A stretch of DNA of 64,000 bases from Tritrichomonas musculus (lineage: Eukaryota; Parabasalia; Tritrichomonadida; Tritrichomonadidae), in NCBI GenBank assembly GCA_039105265.1, contig JAPFFF010000014.1, forward strand, positions 1,240,001 to 1,304,000, read 5' to 3'. The notes beneath the pieces are model-generated. The model was not told where the DNA came from and searched no databases. It worked only from the letters and a program-made list of their open reading frames with translations. Positions 1-9,853 of this stretch are shown here, piece by piece. The stretch's first letter is position 1. Every line of letters starts with the position of its first letter. Made by a program: the position numbers and the translations under genes.

Positions 1-1582
1 CAAAATCCATTATATATTGAAAATGAATTCTCATTAAAACTTCTATTGATTCTGCATTGACAATCATTGATTCATGCTGTGGCTGGTTATTTGATTGATA
101 TTCTGCTAGCATTTCAGTATTATTTCTTAAAGCAGGAAGCGTTTCATCATTAATTTCATCATAACTAAATTCACTTTCATCTTCTTGTTCTTCTTCTTCA
201 TTATAATCATTCATGAAACGATCTGAATCAATTAGCTTTTGTAATTCATTTTGATCAAGAGCATAATTTTCTTCAGTTTTGTTTTGGAAATAAATGAAGT
301 ATTTTAAAACTGAATCAATCCAAGCTTGTCTAATGAGTTCTTCGTCAATCTCTTCCCAGAATGTTTCTAAAATAACAACTGAATCCTTTTTTGTAATAAG
401 TTTAATTTGTGGTAATGCAACTGATTGATGTAAGATCTCATCAATTGACAAATTTTCTATAATTTCTCTGGCGATACGTGTATTAAAATATTTCCTTGCC
501 TTATTTTTCAACACACCAAAGATTCTTCAATCTAATGCTTGAAATAAGTCAGTTGTACTTTCTGGTATTTTAATGAGAACAATATTTAAAAATTTGGCAA
601 ATTTTAATGCTTCTGGTGAGAAGTGTACTGGATATGAGTCGCAAAGTAGATAAATTGTATTACAATGATCATAAAACTCTGTGTTTTTATCGGGAGGACT
701 GAATCTGTATCTCAAATTTTATAAATATCTGAGCCAGGTTGGTTGTGTTGTCCAACCAGACTCAGAATGATCTGTCAAAGATTTTGGTCTGAACTTTTCT
801 TCATCGCATCTTTTAGATTTTCTGTTAGATTGAAAGGGACTTTCTAAAAGTTCGATTTCATTATTGTTAGCTTCTTCTTTAATGAAATGCCTGCCCTTGC
901 CAAACCAGTTCCCTTCGACTCGTTCAGTTGCTCCTTTGGCATTTAATACCAGATCATATTTTGTTCCGTTTGCATCTATTGTAGCAAGACATGTATAGTT
1001 TGCTTTTTCATCAACATCTGAATTAATTGTAACTGAATCCGAGACTGTTTGCGCACAGGTGTACTCTCCAGTTTCTTCAATGTGCCAACAGGTTTCATCG
1101 ACATTGATAATTCTTCAAAATTCAGCTGTATTTAAAATCTTCTGAAGTTGTTTGAAAAATGTAATAACTTTTGAAAGTGATATGCTTGATCTTCTTTTCC
1201 TCCTGAATTTCCTTCGAGAAAATTTATGCTTTCTTTTAAATTTTGTGATCAAATGACTTGAAGCATTTAATTGAATTATATAATTAATATTTTCTTTTTC
1301 TTTGATTTCATGCGTATCATAAAAAAAGATTGTTGCAGCTTTTTTCACAATATCATTATCTAAAGGAATATTATTTTGCTCGATCTCACTTCTAATCATT
1401 TCTGCAATCACTATTTCTTCACTTTCAGAAAATTGATTGTCGCTTGCTAAGGTACGAATATGTAAAGGAAGCCAATTTCTATTTAAAAGCAGTTTGCTAT
1501 TCCATGTCCTTAAAGTACTGTCTTGAATATCATACCCAAAACATAATGCTTTTCGTTCATCTAAACTTATTTTTCGACTCAT
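1..1582 (-). pseudogene. Decayed pogo/jerky-type DDE transposase (plain DNA transposon), running off the left edge
   Basis: One reading frame on the minus strand runs from an ATG at 1582 to the window edge and is broken by three in-frame stops (near 1115, 716 and 527). The N-terminal part is basic and looks like a CENP-B-type DNA-binding region, with a segment reading ITKFKRKHKFSRRKFRRK. After the first stop comes the catalytic block NVDETCW. Further on are LCDSYPVHFS and a block ending in FQALD followed by RIFGVLKNKARKYF, which match the second catalytic Asp and the P..T..LQ.LD..vf..lK stretch of DDE_1 (pogo/Tigger/jerky) transposases. The C-terminal tail is very acidic (residues encoded around 190-215). 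A short ORF just upstream (1582-1782) overlaps the start and may be leader. Three stops and no recognised terminal repeat point to a dead copy; the family assignment rests on motifs only. Confidence 0.7.
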
Positions 1583-1875
1583 CAAAGTTTGCCAAATACA
1601 ATTTTTTTTAATTTCTTAATTGTTCTTGAGTGATCCTTGTAACCTTTACTTCTTGGGTTATTCATTGTTTTTTGACAAACATTAATGAATCGCCTTGAAT
1701 TAAGTCCAAACATCAAAGTAAAGTTAAAGTTAAAAATATTCTGGCTCAATGCATAAATTGTATTAGTTATGACGATAAGCATTATCCCACTGATTATCTG
1801 TAAGAAAATATTTATAAAGTTTTATAAATTTTGAATGTATTGAATGAATTAAGTGTTATCAGCATTTCTTTAAGA

Positions 1876-1971
1876 ATGTTTCTGCCGAATCCATTAGACG
1901 ATGTCTTTAACGAAGCTGGTACCGCTTATCAGAGATATCTAAATCGTATGGACCCTAAGCCCAAGAGGTAA
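1876..1971 (+). CDS. Short bacterial-type ORF, probable C-terminal fragment of unknown protein
   Basis: A 31-residue ORF begins at ATG 1876 and ends TAA at 1969-1971. It starts MFLPNPLDDVFNEAG and ends in a basic tail (MDPKPKR). The frame stays open for some codons upstream of the ATG, into AT-rich sequence, so this may be the tail of a gene cut at the island's left junction rather than a complete small gene. I do not recognise the protein. It marks the approximate left limit of the bacterial-looking DNA. Confidence 0.35.
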   Translation: MFLPNPLDDVFNEAGTAYQRYLNRMDPKPKR

Positions 1972-2274
1972 ACCTATCTTCAAGATGGCTTTGATGTCCT
2001 TTTCAGTCGGGCTTGATTAATAAGTCACCTTAGGTAGCGTGTTTAATTCGTCATTTGATAACCGGCACTATATCTAGATGCATCTGTATAACTGGTTTTT
2101 GGATTATTTGTGGGTGATCCTTCGTCTCCAGTGAGGAATAACAAAGAATATATGCAGCCCTTGATGAATAAACCTTAAAATATATTGACAAAAATAGAAA
2201 CAAATTCACTCCTCATATCTACACATCGTTGATAACGATTTTACGATGAGAATTTTCTGGGCATCTTTTCATCC
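1972..2274. other. Non-coding part of the bacterial-looking island
   Basis: No convincing gene is visible here. A TTGACA-like hexamer lies at 2185-2190 but no good -10 box follows at the usual distance, so I do not call a promoter. The stretch leads into the ribosome binding site of the first paralog. Confidence 0.4.
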
Positions 2275-2279
2275 AGGAG
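2275..2279 (+). promoter_or_regulatory. Shine-Dalgarno site of paralog copy 1
   Basis: AGGAG ends ten bases before the ATG at 2290, in the context CCAGGAGTGAAAGACACATG. The second copy has nearly the same arrangement, so leader and gene were duplicated together. A ribosome binding site of this kind is a bacterial feature. Confidence 0.6.
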
Positions 2280-2289
2280 TGAAAGACAC

Positions 2290-2782
2290 ATGAGGAATAT
2301 GCATAAGCTCTTATCGGCGTTATTGTTGAGTGGGATATTTTTAACTGAACTTGCGGTTTGGCAAGATTCAGCCATTCGTACAACGCATGATCATGTTTAC
2401 GGTCTACGAAACTTTTTGAAAGATCTTTCGTCATCAAGATGGTCTTGCAGGAGGATTATTCCATTTCGTTAACGAGCGCATGGACAATACTAATCTCACC
2501 TGCATTGACTTTACAGATATCGATATCTTGGTCGCTTTTTTCATTCTGCTACATCCGTAGTGTCTAAGTGGGCTTGTCACGCAGTTCGAACGCTATGGTG
2601 AAAGAACGCAGACTTGGGTTGAACCTGGAATCGTTCACCTGGGGTCACTCAAAGAAAAAATCGAGGACGGTAACTTTACCGTCTCGGAAATACGCATGCC
2701 TCCCGTTAAAATTCTTCACAGAGTATGTGGTAGCTTCCAGCCCAGTAAAAAGGATCGAGGCGAGCACAGGGATTTGGTTTAG
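2290..2782 (+). pseudogene. Broken first copy of a tandem bacterial exported-protein gene
   Basis: The first frame begins MRNMHKLLSALLLSGIF, a signal peptide almost the same as that of the intact gene at 2843 (MKNHIYKLISALLLGSS). Similarity continues past this frame: VYGLRNFLKDL pairs with LYDDLRVSLENL. After a frame change near 2425, DGLAGGLFHFVNERMD and DIDILVAFFILLHP pair with DELGRALVDKFIQLLK and ELVTTWFIFQLASIP. After a second change just past the TAG at 2558-2560, SLKEKIEDGNFTVSEI pairs with the KIQERIEKREISWSHV region. A final TAG lies at 2780-2782. So this is a full-length paralog with about two frame breaks. Function unknown; it is part of the bacterial-looking island. Confidence 0.65.
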
Positions 2783-2829
2783 GTGGCAAAATTTTTGACG
2801 AAAGGATCTTACATGCTTTCGTTCATAAA

Positions 2830-2835
2830 AAGGAG
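2830..2835 (+). promoter_or_regulatory. Shine-Dalgarno site that fixes the start of paralog copy 2
   Basis: AAGGAG lies eight bases upstream of ATG 2843 (AAGGAGAAAACACATG). The frame is open further up, to 2783, but this site and the signal peptide that follows identify 2843 as the real start. Confidence 0.65.
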
Positions 2836-2842
2836 AAAACAC

Positions 2843-3388
2843 ATGAAGAATCATATCTATAAACTCATATCAGCACTATTATTGGGGAGTTCGGTGTCAG
2901 TCGCGATCGCGAGTGCACCGAAAGATCAGCCCAATCAGACTTATTTAAGCGAGAGTAGTGAACTTTATGATGATCTAAGAGTTTCTCTGGAGAATCTTTA
3001 CGGTGGGGATGAGTTAGGCCGTGCCCTTGTTGACAAGTTCATCCAACTGCTAAAGAAATCATCTCTTGATGCTATCGAGCCAGAACTCGTTACGACTTGG
3101 TTCATTTTTCAACTTGCGTCAATACCAGCAAGAGAACGGAGTCAATATTTTAGCGAGTGTATCGAAGAATTAAATAATAACGGTTTATGTAATGACGAAG
3201 AAGATGGTGATTCATTTGACAAAGACAGGACAAAGGCTATAATCGATATGCTGCAAAAAATCCAAGAAAGAATTGAAAAAAGGGAAATTTCATGGTCTCA
3301 CGTTGAAAGATTACGTCAGCTCAATTTGCAACCCAATGGGCTTGAAGAAGGGGCTGAAGAAGCCTATCCAACTGGCGAACTCGATTAA
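2843..3388 (+). CDS. Exported bacterial protein of unknown function (intact paralog)
   Basis: The protein is 181 residues from ATG 2843. It has a clear cleavable signal peptide (MKNHIYKLISALLLGSSVSV, then Ala-rich up to about residue 25). The mature part is acidic and helical: a YDDLRVSLENLYGGDELG stretch, a hydrophobic LVTTWFIFQLASIPARERS segment, a very acidic linker (NDEEDGDSFDKD) and a Lys/Glu helix (KIQERIEKREISW). I do not recognise the family. It is the downstream member of a tandem duplication whose upstream member is broken. The next gene (ybeY-like) converges on it with 13 bases between the stops. Sequence character and ribosome binding site are bacterial; expression in a eukaryotic host seems unlikely. 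Confidence 0.65.
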   Translation: MKNHIYKLISALLLGSSVSVAIASAPKDQPNQTYLSESSELYDDLRVSLENLYGGDELGRALVDKFIQLLKKSSLDAIEPELVTTWFIFQLASIPARERSQYFSECIEELNNNGLCNDEEDGDSFDKDRTKAIIDMLQKIQERIEKREISWSHVERLRQLNLQPNGLEEGAEEAYPTGELD

Positions 3389-3401
3389 GTTTTTTTAGAT
3401 T

Positions 3402-3761
3402 TTACAAAAAAGGGAGATCTTTTGAAAACTCCTGGCAATAAGCTTCTTCCATACGCATTACAGTACTCTCATCTGGGTTTTTATCATTTAAACCCGCAAA
3501 ATGCAGAAATCCATGGATGAGATAAAGTTTGATCTCGTCATCGAGACCTGTGTGAAAGCGTTTCGCTTGCTGCTCGGCATAGGTGAGACAAACAATAATT
3601 TCCCCTGCGAGACCAAACTGGGGATCCCCCGGAAAGGTAATCACATCTGTTAGTGAGGCGTCCTGCAAAAACTGCTGATGGAGTGATCGCTCGCAGAATC
3701 TAAAAAAGATGTCGAGCTCTTTTCTATGAAAAATCGAGTTGGGATCACCTATTCGGAGCTT
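3402..3761 (-). pseudogene. ybeY: YbeY-like rRNA maturation endonuclease, N-terminally incomplete
   Basis: The frame is open from 3761 to the stop at 3402 (119 codons at most). The metal site motif of YbeY (HGxLHxxG) is plain as LIHGFLHFAGLND, and DASLTDVITFPGD matches the PTDVLSFP block. The usual third ligand His (GYDH) is replaced by ND, as in some bacterial lineages. YbeY is a single-strand RNase acting in 16S rRNA 3'-end processing and is normally about 150 residues. Here roughly 30-40 N-terminal residues are missing: no ATG, GTG or TTG exists in frame before the TTG at 3668. The gene overlaps the 3' end of the mutS fragment, as in a compact bacterial operon. It is probably decayed; it is bacterial, not host. 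Confidence 0.7.
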
Positions 3762-3976
3762 TTACGATCTTATGAAGGTGCTTTTGGACACTATCGCCCT
3801 CGGAGTCTAATTTTTCTAGAACCTCCGTCGCTCGCTGAATCACCGGCATCGGCATCCCCGCCAATCGGGCAACGTGAATTCCATACGACTTATCGGTAGC
3901 ACAAGGCTCAATATTGTGGAGAAAAACGACTTCGTCATTCCATTCTTTAGCGGCGATATGGAAGTTCTTGACGCGA
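3745..3976 (-). pseudogene. mutS: 3' fragment of DNA mismatch repair gene mutS
   Basis: On the minus strand, about 77 codons ending TGA at 3745-3747 encode the C-terminal end of the MutS ATPase domain. Visible blocks are [33 protein letters not shown] and [13 protein letters not shown], which match the family's N.hvav.EW...ivFLhki....[15 protein letters not shown]..Vi.RA..iL pattern. MutS is normally 800-900 residues and the upstream ~90% is missing. The fragment stops at the terminus of a transposon (3977). The sequence on the far side of that transposon (7428 onward) is AT-rich and does not continue mutS, so the break was not a simple insertion. Downstream, the gene overlaps the ybeY-like frame. 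Confidence 0.85.
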
Positions 3977-4522
3977 AGGTTCTCCTTTCAAATTCAAAAG
4001 ATTAAATTCAATGAGATTTCACAAATAAAATAAACATAAATATTATTTTTTAAAATGATTTAAAATATAAAATTTATACAGATATATATTTCAAATAATT
4101 GAATAAAAACATTTTTATGAAATCTTATCGATTTTGTTTTTTTACAGATAGAAATTTAAAAATTAAAAAATCAATAAAATTTTGATATATTCCAAATTGA
4201 ACACTTTTCGGACATTTTTGCCTCAATTGTTAATCGTCAAATTTTCTTAAAGGAGTATCAAAAAGTCAAATTGAAAATTTATACCAACATTTCAAGTAAA
4301 ATGTAAAATATTTTAATATTAAAATAAACAATAATTTATAAAAATTCTAATTTATTTGATCATTTTCTTTTAAAATACTGAGAGAAAAAAAATCGCACAA
4401 AAACTCATATGAAAACAACAATAGGAACCATAATTTCAATTCTTAATTTTATCGGTATCATTTCAATATATATTTGTTCAGCTAACCATAATTTTGTGAG
4501 GGAGAGAAAAAAACGGCTCGTA

Positions 4523-4528
4523 TCACTT
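4523..4528 (+). promoter_or_regulatory. Trichomonad-type initiator (TCACTT) of the MULE transposase
   Basis: TCACTT lies 9 bases before ATG 4534 and fits the TCA(+1)YW initiator known from trichomonads. Such initiators normally sit within about 6-30 bases of the start codon. A match this short can occur by chance. Confidence 0.4.
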
Positions 4529-4533
4529 ATATA

Positions 4534-6478
4534 ATGGATGCAATTGATTATGACTTATTGGTATTCCAAACTGATATGTACCTCCCGGACGCCTTTGATA
4601 GTGATCACAGCCTGAAATTTTTTGAGATCAAACCGTCTAAACAGCAAATATGGGATTTCACATTATTATCATGCTTCCTTAACTCTTTTCCTTCTTTTTT
4701 CAAAAACAAACGTTCTCCTTTTCAGGTAGATTTCTCAAATCAAAGTTATAATGCTCGTTTTCTTTTCAAAGATTCAGATTCTTCATTTGAAATCAGAATT
4801 GGCAATTCAATAAAAGTTATTGGAAACCTTTCTTTTTTAAAAACATTTTTTACTCGACAATCACAAAATTTATTCTCATGTTTACGCAAATGGTATAAAT
4901 TTAGGTCTCATCCTGTTTTTCAGGAACATATTTATTATAATTATTCGATTACTGGAATAAGTAATGAAACAGAATGTTTGTTATTCCATAAACCTTTATT
5001 ATTTTGCTTAAAAGATAATTTTACTCCAATTTTCAGGTTCTTTGCTAAAAATATTCAAAAAGTGGGACTGCCAGAAACACATGACACTTTTTCAATTCAA
5101 GAATATATTTCATTGTTCTCAAAAAGAAAAGAAAATTGTATTAACACATTGGATTTATTAAAAGAGAATTTGAAAGGACTTTTATATCTCACAATTCAAA
5201 AATCCCAGATAAGACACCATTTAGCAAAAGTTGAATTCAATGGTGAGCAGTATTATATAATTAAAGGATTATACATTTTGCCTTTTTCGCAGTCAATATT
5301 AACAAAGAATGAAAATTCAATAGATGGAATAATAACTGATACCACTTGGAGGATACTACCGAATTATGTCAAAAAATACAGGTATTCCGATTTCTTTTTC
5401 CTTTGGTCATTCAGAAGACAAAGAAATTTACGAGCTTCATTTTGATGGTTTTGAAAGGTTTACAACAGTCAAACTCAATTCTTTTGTCTTCGAGAGTGAC
5501 CAAGGAACTGCATTAAAGGCAGTTTTTAAAGATAAAAAAATTAAATACTTTATATGCTTGCGGCATTTATTGGTAAATTTGAAATTTAACCAAATTTCTT
5601 TCGCAATTAGAAATATTTTATTTTGTACATCAATTGATGAATTGGACAGAGCTTTTGAATTTTATTCAAAAATGTTTTCTGAAATTAAAGAGCCTCAAAT
5701 GCAAAAGAAAAGAGACGGTTTATTAGAAAAAGTTGGCTTGATGTTTCATGATAATCAAATTATGATTTGTAATCAAGAGCGTTGGGAACAGGTTTCTTTG
5801 AATGAAAGACAGAAATTTAAAATGCCATCAACAACCAACGCTCTTGAGTCATGCCACGGGCACCTGAATGAAAAAATGAAAAGAAGAAAGAACTTTTTTC
5901 AATCTATTTTTAAAATTGCACAGCATTTGATCCAAAAATGCACATCAATTGAAAAGAGTATTCAGCACAACTATCAATTTGCTATAAAAAAAACAATTGA
6001 TCATTTAAGAAAAATCCTTTTGGTAAGAATAGATCAAGAAATTGTATCATATAATACAACTAAATCATCATGTATGTGTAGTGAGAACAAACTTTTGTCA
6101 TCAATAATGGGAATTGACATACCATGTTGCCATCGTTACTACTTAGGATGTCAATTCCCACCATGCCCAGATGCTATACTTAATAAGGAAATGCAGTGGA
6201 ACGAATTAATCATTGAATTCAATGTGCTTGAAGATGATCCAACAATTCCTCAGAATTCTATTCAATACGCTGATAAAAAATATGCAACTGAAATGATACA
6301 TCGTTACAGTAAAGTTAAAAAAAGAGAAACAATAAACAAATACGTCGAAGATAACTACGTTATAGCAGAAGATGAAGATTTTATTTTATCTAAACCTTGC
6401 TCAGTTTTATCTTTAATTAATGATGGCATTGAACATTTCAATGAGCAAAAACAGAAATCGAATAAGAATGAAGATTAA
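4534..6478 (+). pseudogene. MULE transposase, one frameshift
   Basis: Two overlapping frames (4534-5445 and 5366-6478) together cover about 640 residues. The first ends its homologous part with DGIITDTTWRILPNY, the MULE first catalytic Asp region. The second carries FGHSEDKEIYEL, FESDQGTALKAVFK (second Asp) and CLRHLLVNL (the C..H signature), then TTNALESCHGHLN, which probably holds the Glu. A Cys/His cluster (MCSE..CCHRYY..CQFPPCP) near the C-terminus may be a zinc-binding module. The frames change around 5366-5372 at a run of six A's, most simply a one-base indel; programmed slippage or sequencing error cannot be excluded. Otherwise no stop interrupts the gene, so the copy is young. Confidence 0.75.
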
Positions 6479-7427
6479 TAAAAATTAATTTAATAAATCA
6501 TTAATGATTTAAAATTTTTCTTTTTAAAAAATGCTTGAAAATTGAAAAACAATTAAAAACTGTCTTAAAAATTGAATTAGACGAGAAAAATTATCATTTT
6601 TTAAAAGATCATTTAAAAATCTTAAAGATGATATATAATGTAAAAATTTTTTTGATACTTGAAAAATGGAGGAAATGCGCTATATAATATGAATTAAAAT
6701 CAATGAATATAGTAATTATTGAAAATTCGGAAAATTGGAATTTTTTTTAAACAATTGAGTTGATTTATTCTGAAGTCTAAAAACAGATAATAAAAGTAGG
6801 TTTGGAACTATTCGTATAGTCAAACAAAACAATGAAATTATGCATATTCTCTGAATTTGAAAGAATATTTACCTTAGTTATGTTGATTAAAAAGAAAACA
6901 AATAAATATTTCCCCATTTAATGATTTTAATGGCATGCGGTTATATCAATTTAACATTTAGGATGAATTGAAAAGGAATCAATATAAATATAAAAATGTT
7001 TATTTGGAAGCCGAGTAAATGTCCCATAATTCTTGAAGCTATGGCATTTTAAATAGGTATGAAAGTTATTACGAGAATCAAAAACATTTTGGTGATGAGA
7101 AAAAATCGAAAAGTTATAATTAATATAAAACACGTTATATTTAATAATAGTTAACAAAATAAATATTATTAAATATATTAACTTTTTGTGTTAATTTTAT
7201 CCAAAAAATTGTAACTTTTTAAGAGTAAAAAATTGTGAAGAAAATGTCCGAAAAGTGTGAACTTTTTAATATATCAAAATTTTGATAAAATAAGATTTAA
7301 TCGTTGAGGCCAAATTTTTTTATTTTTCACCCAAACTTTTTCCGAATAATGCTCTATTGAATTATTTATTCTATGAGCTAATTCAATATTGAATAATTTA
7401 CATTTTTTTTTGGGAAGGAGAACCTTA

Positions 7428-8632
7428 AGGCAAGCCATTTTTCATAGGAATTTTTACTAACTTTAGATTTATATCATATGATTATTTATTAAAATAATAT
7501 TTTATTATGAAATGAAAATTACCATACAATTTCAAGAAAAATCGTAATTATTATTCTTCAGAAAAATAACGGTTATTTCAAAAATAATTTTAAATATAGG
7601 GGATACAACGATAGGATTTTGGCAGAAAATTGAATGAAAAATAAAATATCTAATGAATTTATTAAATAAATAAATAAATATCGTTTATACTTAATACTAA
7701 ATATAAATTATTACTCAGTTTTTTTAAATATCTATCTGCAGTGGAAATATCACTTTGAATTTTCACAAGGTTCGTTCGATTTGAATAATTGAATTAAACA
7801 TAAATCTATTTATATCTCTAAAAAACAATCGATATTTATAAAATATAAAATTAAATATATTTAATATATATTTTAAAACATATTATTATTATACTTATTT
7901 GTTGTAAAATATAAAATATGAAGGCTTTTATGTCACTTAAAAACCGTGTCAGAGTTCTCTTCTGCGATTTTAGATGGACGTTTATAAATATGGGTAATGA
8001 TTCAATTGATCTTTTTCTTTTTTGAGTATTTTTAATTTGATCGTTTTAAAAAAGTGAAAAAACAAAAAATGGTTACAACAATTGATATCTAAATGATGAT
8101 TTATTAATGATTCAATTGATCTTTTTCTTTTTTGAGTGTTTTTAATTTGATCGTTTTAAAAAAAATTGAAAAAACAAAAAATTTATTAAACTAAAATAAA
8201 TTAAAAATATCAAGCCTCATTCTGCATCTTTGCTTATGAAGCATTGCTTATTAATCTCACTTTGTTCTTTGAAAAAATCGTTTTAAATTTTTATATATCC
8301 GTTTAAAATTAATATTAATAAAAGGGGAATTTTCTGGAACATTTTACATACTTTGGAATTTCTGTTATATATTAAAAATATATTAATATTATAATATATG
8401 GAATATTTTTTAATTTAGCATTGATTAATATTAATGTAGGGGAAAAAAGATATTATCAAATATAAGAAATTAATATAAAAAGTTAAACTTTTTGATTATA
8501 TAAAATTTATAACATTGAAAAATAGTTTCTTATTTTATTTAAATTTTTAAAATTTGATATAAAATGCATTTGTCTGAGTATATTTATATTCATATTTTAA
8601 ATATATCTTAATATTTCATAATATATGATTTA
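7428..8632. other. AT-rich spacer without genes; contains a tandemly repeated ~76 bp segment
   Basis: No coding signal is seen. The one structured part is a direct duplication, given separately at 7996-8182. The sequence just right of the outer transposon end (AAGGCAAGCC) does not continue the mutS gene. Confidence 0.5.
7996..8182. repeat. Direct duplication of a ~76 bp unit (period about 110 bp)
   Basis: Copies at 7996-8071 and 8106-8182 share AATGATTCAATTGATCTTTT, then TTGAG(T)ATTTTTAATTTG and a block of GATCGTTTTAAAA and A-rich sequence. They differ at a few positions only, so the duplication is recent. No gene lies in it. Confidence 0.75.
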
Positions 8633-8989
8633 AGGGCGTACGTCCCAAAAATGTTGTAAAATTGTCAATATTGAATAAACTCATAGAATACATCTTTCAA
8701 TACTTCCAAATTATGAAAAAGTTTAGGTCAAAAATGATGATATTTGTCCTAAACGATCAAAAAATAATTGTTTTTTTGACCGATAAAATTTTACAAAATA
8801 TATTTTTGAATTAAAAAAGAAAAAAAATGGATTAAAATATTTTTTTTAATATATAATCAATCTATGAATAATAAGCATTTTATTTCCTCAAAAATATAAT
8901 TGATTTTTCGACTTTTTTTACTCCAAAAAAGATCAAAAATATTTGAAAAAACTCATTGAATTCTGAGCATTGAATTGGACGTACGCCCT
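8633..8989. mobile_element. 357 bp MITE-like element, AGGGCGTACGTCC termini, TA flanks
   Basis: Perfect inverted ends AGGGCGTACGTCC are bounded on both sides by TA (8631-8632 and 8990-8991), typical of Tc1/mariner/pogo insertion. It has no ORF. Inside are blocks shared with the larger elements at 17916 and 28093 (AACTCATAGAAT, GAAAAAGTTTAGGTCAAAAA, CCTAAACGATCAAAAA near the left end; AACTCATTGAATTCTGAGCA near the right end), so these form one family of non-autonomous and autonomous members. Confidence 0.8.
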
Positions 8990-9853
8990 TAATTATATGT
9001 TACATAAACATAAATTAAATTTTAAATCAGATATTCACCAAAATAAAAAAATAATTTGAATTAATTCGTTATTAAATAAAATAAATAAAAAGATTGGCTG
9101 TTTTTATAACGTGAATATAAAGAAAAATTTCACATAAAGAAAGAGAAATTATATATAAATTAATGCATTTACTATAAAAAAAAATAATATTATAGCTCAA
9201 TAATATTTTTATATCAAATAATAATTAAAAAGCAATTACCCTCCTCCCACTTAATTTGGCAGTAAACTTTTTGTTAATGCACTCAAAATGGTAAGAGAAA
9301 CCGTTTATTAAATTCAATTTTGGCATTAGGAGAACGTTTATTATTTTTCATTTTTATAATTATCGAGCTATTTCACGCTTCTTTTATAATTGCACAACGA
9401 GACTGATATATATTAATAACAACACAACAAATAATTATTGCGCCAAATTTTAGCTAAATTCATGAACCTAAAATTTCGCGATTTTCGATATTTCAGGTAG
9501 CGCTTTATCGATTTAACAAATCCTCTTCATGGAATTTTTGAAATCAAAAATACAATATGTGTACCAAATATTGAATTATTTTGTCTAAAAGTCCTAATTT
9601 CATCTACCAATATAATTAAGAAAGAAAAAAACTAAACGATGATCCGTGAAATTTAAACCAATTACACAGTGCATAATATGATGGTAGCAATAATTAGTTA
9701 AAATTCCAAAATAAGTCAAAAAAAATATGCAATAGTATCGATTTTCTCGAAGATGCACTAGATATTTTCAGCCGATACTTTAGCAATATGAATTATATTT
9801 AAAATCAAATATTTTCTATATATAATAAAATGCAGTTTATTTTTTGTCTTATA

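Larger units (their letters stand above)
1870..3976. other. Bacterial-looking DNA island (lateral transfer or assembly chimera)
   Basis: This stretch differs from everything around it. By eye it is clearly GC-richer than the roughly 25% GC flanks, lacks long A/T runs, and carries prokaryote-style features: AGGAG sites a few bases upstream of ATGs, tandem paralogous exported proteins, and a tightly packed mutS/ybeY pair on the opposite strand. Its right edge coincides with the first base of a transposon terminus at 3977. The left edge, near 1870, is less sharp. All genes are short, truncated or frame-broken except one (2843-3388). It could be a genuine insertion of bacterial DNA into the protist genome or a misassembly. 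The MutS and YbeY variants resemble those of Planctomycetes/Verrucomicrobia-type bacteria, but that is only an impression from motifs. Confidence 0.75.
4176..7289 (+). mobile_element. Mutator-like element (MULE) with terminal inverted repeats
   Basis: Inverted repeats flank the transposase. The left copy (about 4188-4222) and right copy (about 7241-7275) share CACTTTTCGGACATTTT and a GATATATT block about 15 bases outward. Just outside each is the same direct sequence AAAATTTTGAT (4177-4187 and 7276-7286), a plausible 11 bp target duplication; MULEs make 9-11 bp. The element carries one transposase on the plus strand, broken by a single frame change, and AT-rich non-coding arms. It sits inside the outer TA element 3977-7425. 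Confidence 0.65.
3977..7425. mobile_element. MITE-like TA element with a MULE inserted inside it
   Basis: The ends are inverted copies of AGGTTCTCCTT (3977-3987 and 7415-7425). The inner flanks match other elements in this window. The left side (TTTCAAATTCAAAAGATTAA, then TTCAATGAG) is like the right end of the element at 17916-21494. The right side, read inverted, is like the left part of the MITE at 8633-8989 (TTCAATATTGAAT..CTCATAGAAT, then GAAAAAGTTT.GGT). Removing the MULE leaves about 340 bp, the size of that MITE. The right end is followed by TA (7426-7427), as expected for a TA target duplication. The left end is preceded by GA and borders bacterial-looking DNA. Confidence 0.65.

Noticed and set aside
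2185-2215. Bacterial sigma-70 promoter (TTGACA) upstream of paralog 1
   Set aside because: No acceptable -10 box at 16-18 bases; a lone -35-like hexamer is expected by chance.
2783-2842. Longer N-terminus for the intact exported protein
   Set aside because: A Shine-Dalgarno site and a signal peptide begin at ATG 2843; the upstream 20 codons have neither.
5366-5445. Programmed frameshift in the MULE gene
   Set aside because: The A6 run is slippery, but no stimulatory structure or family precedent is apparent; a one-base indel is simpler.
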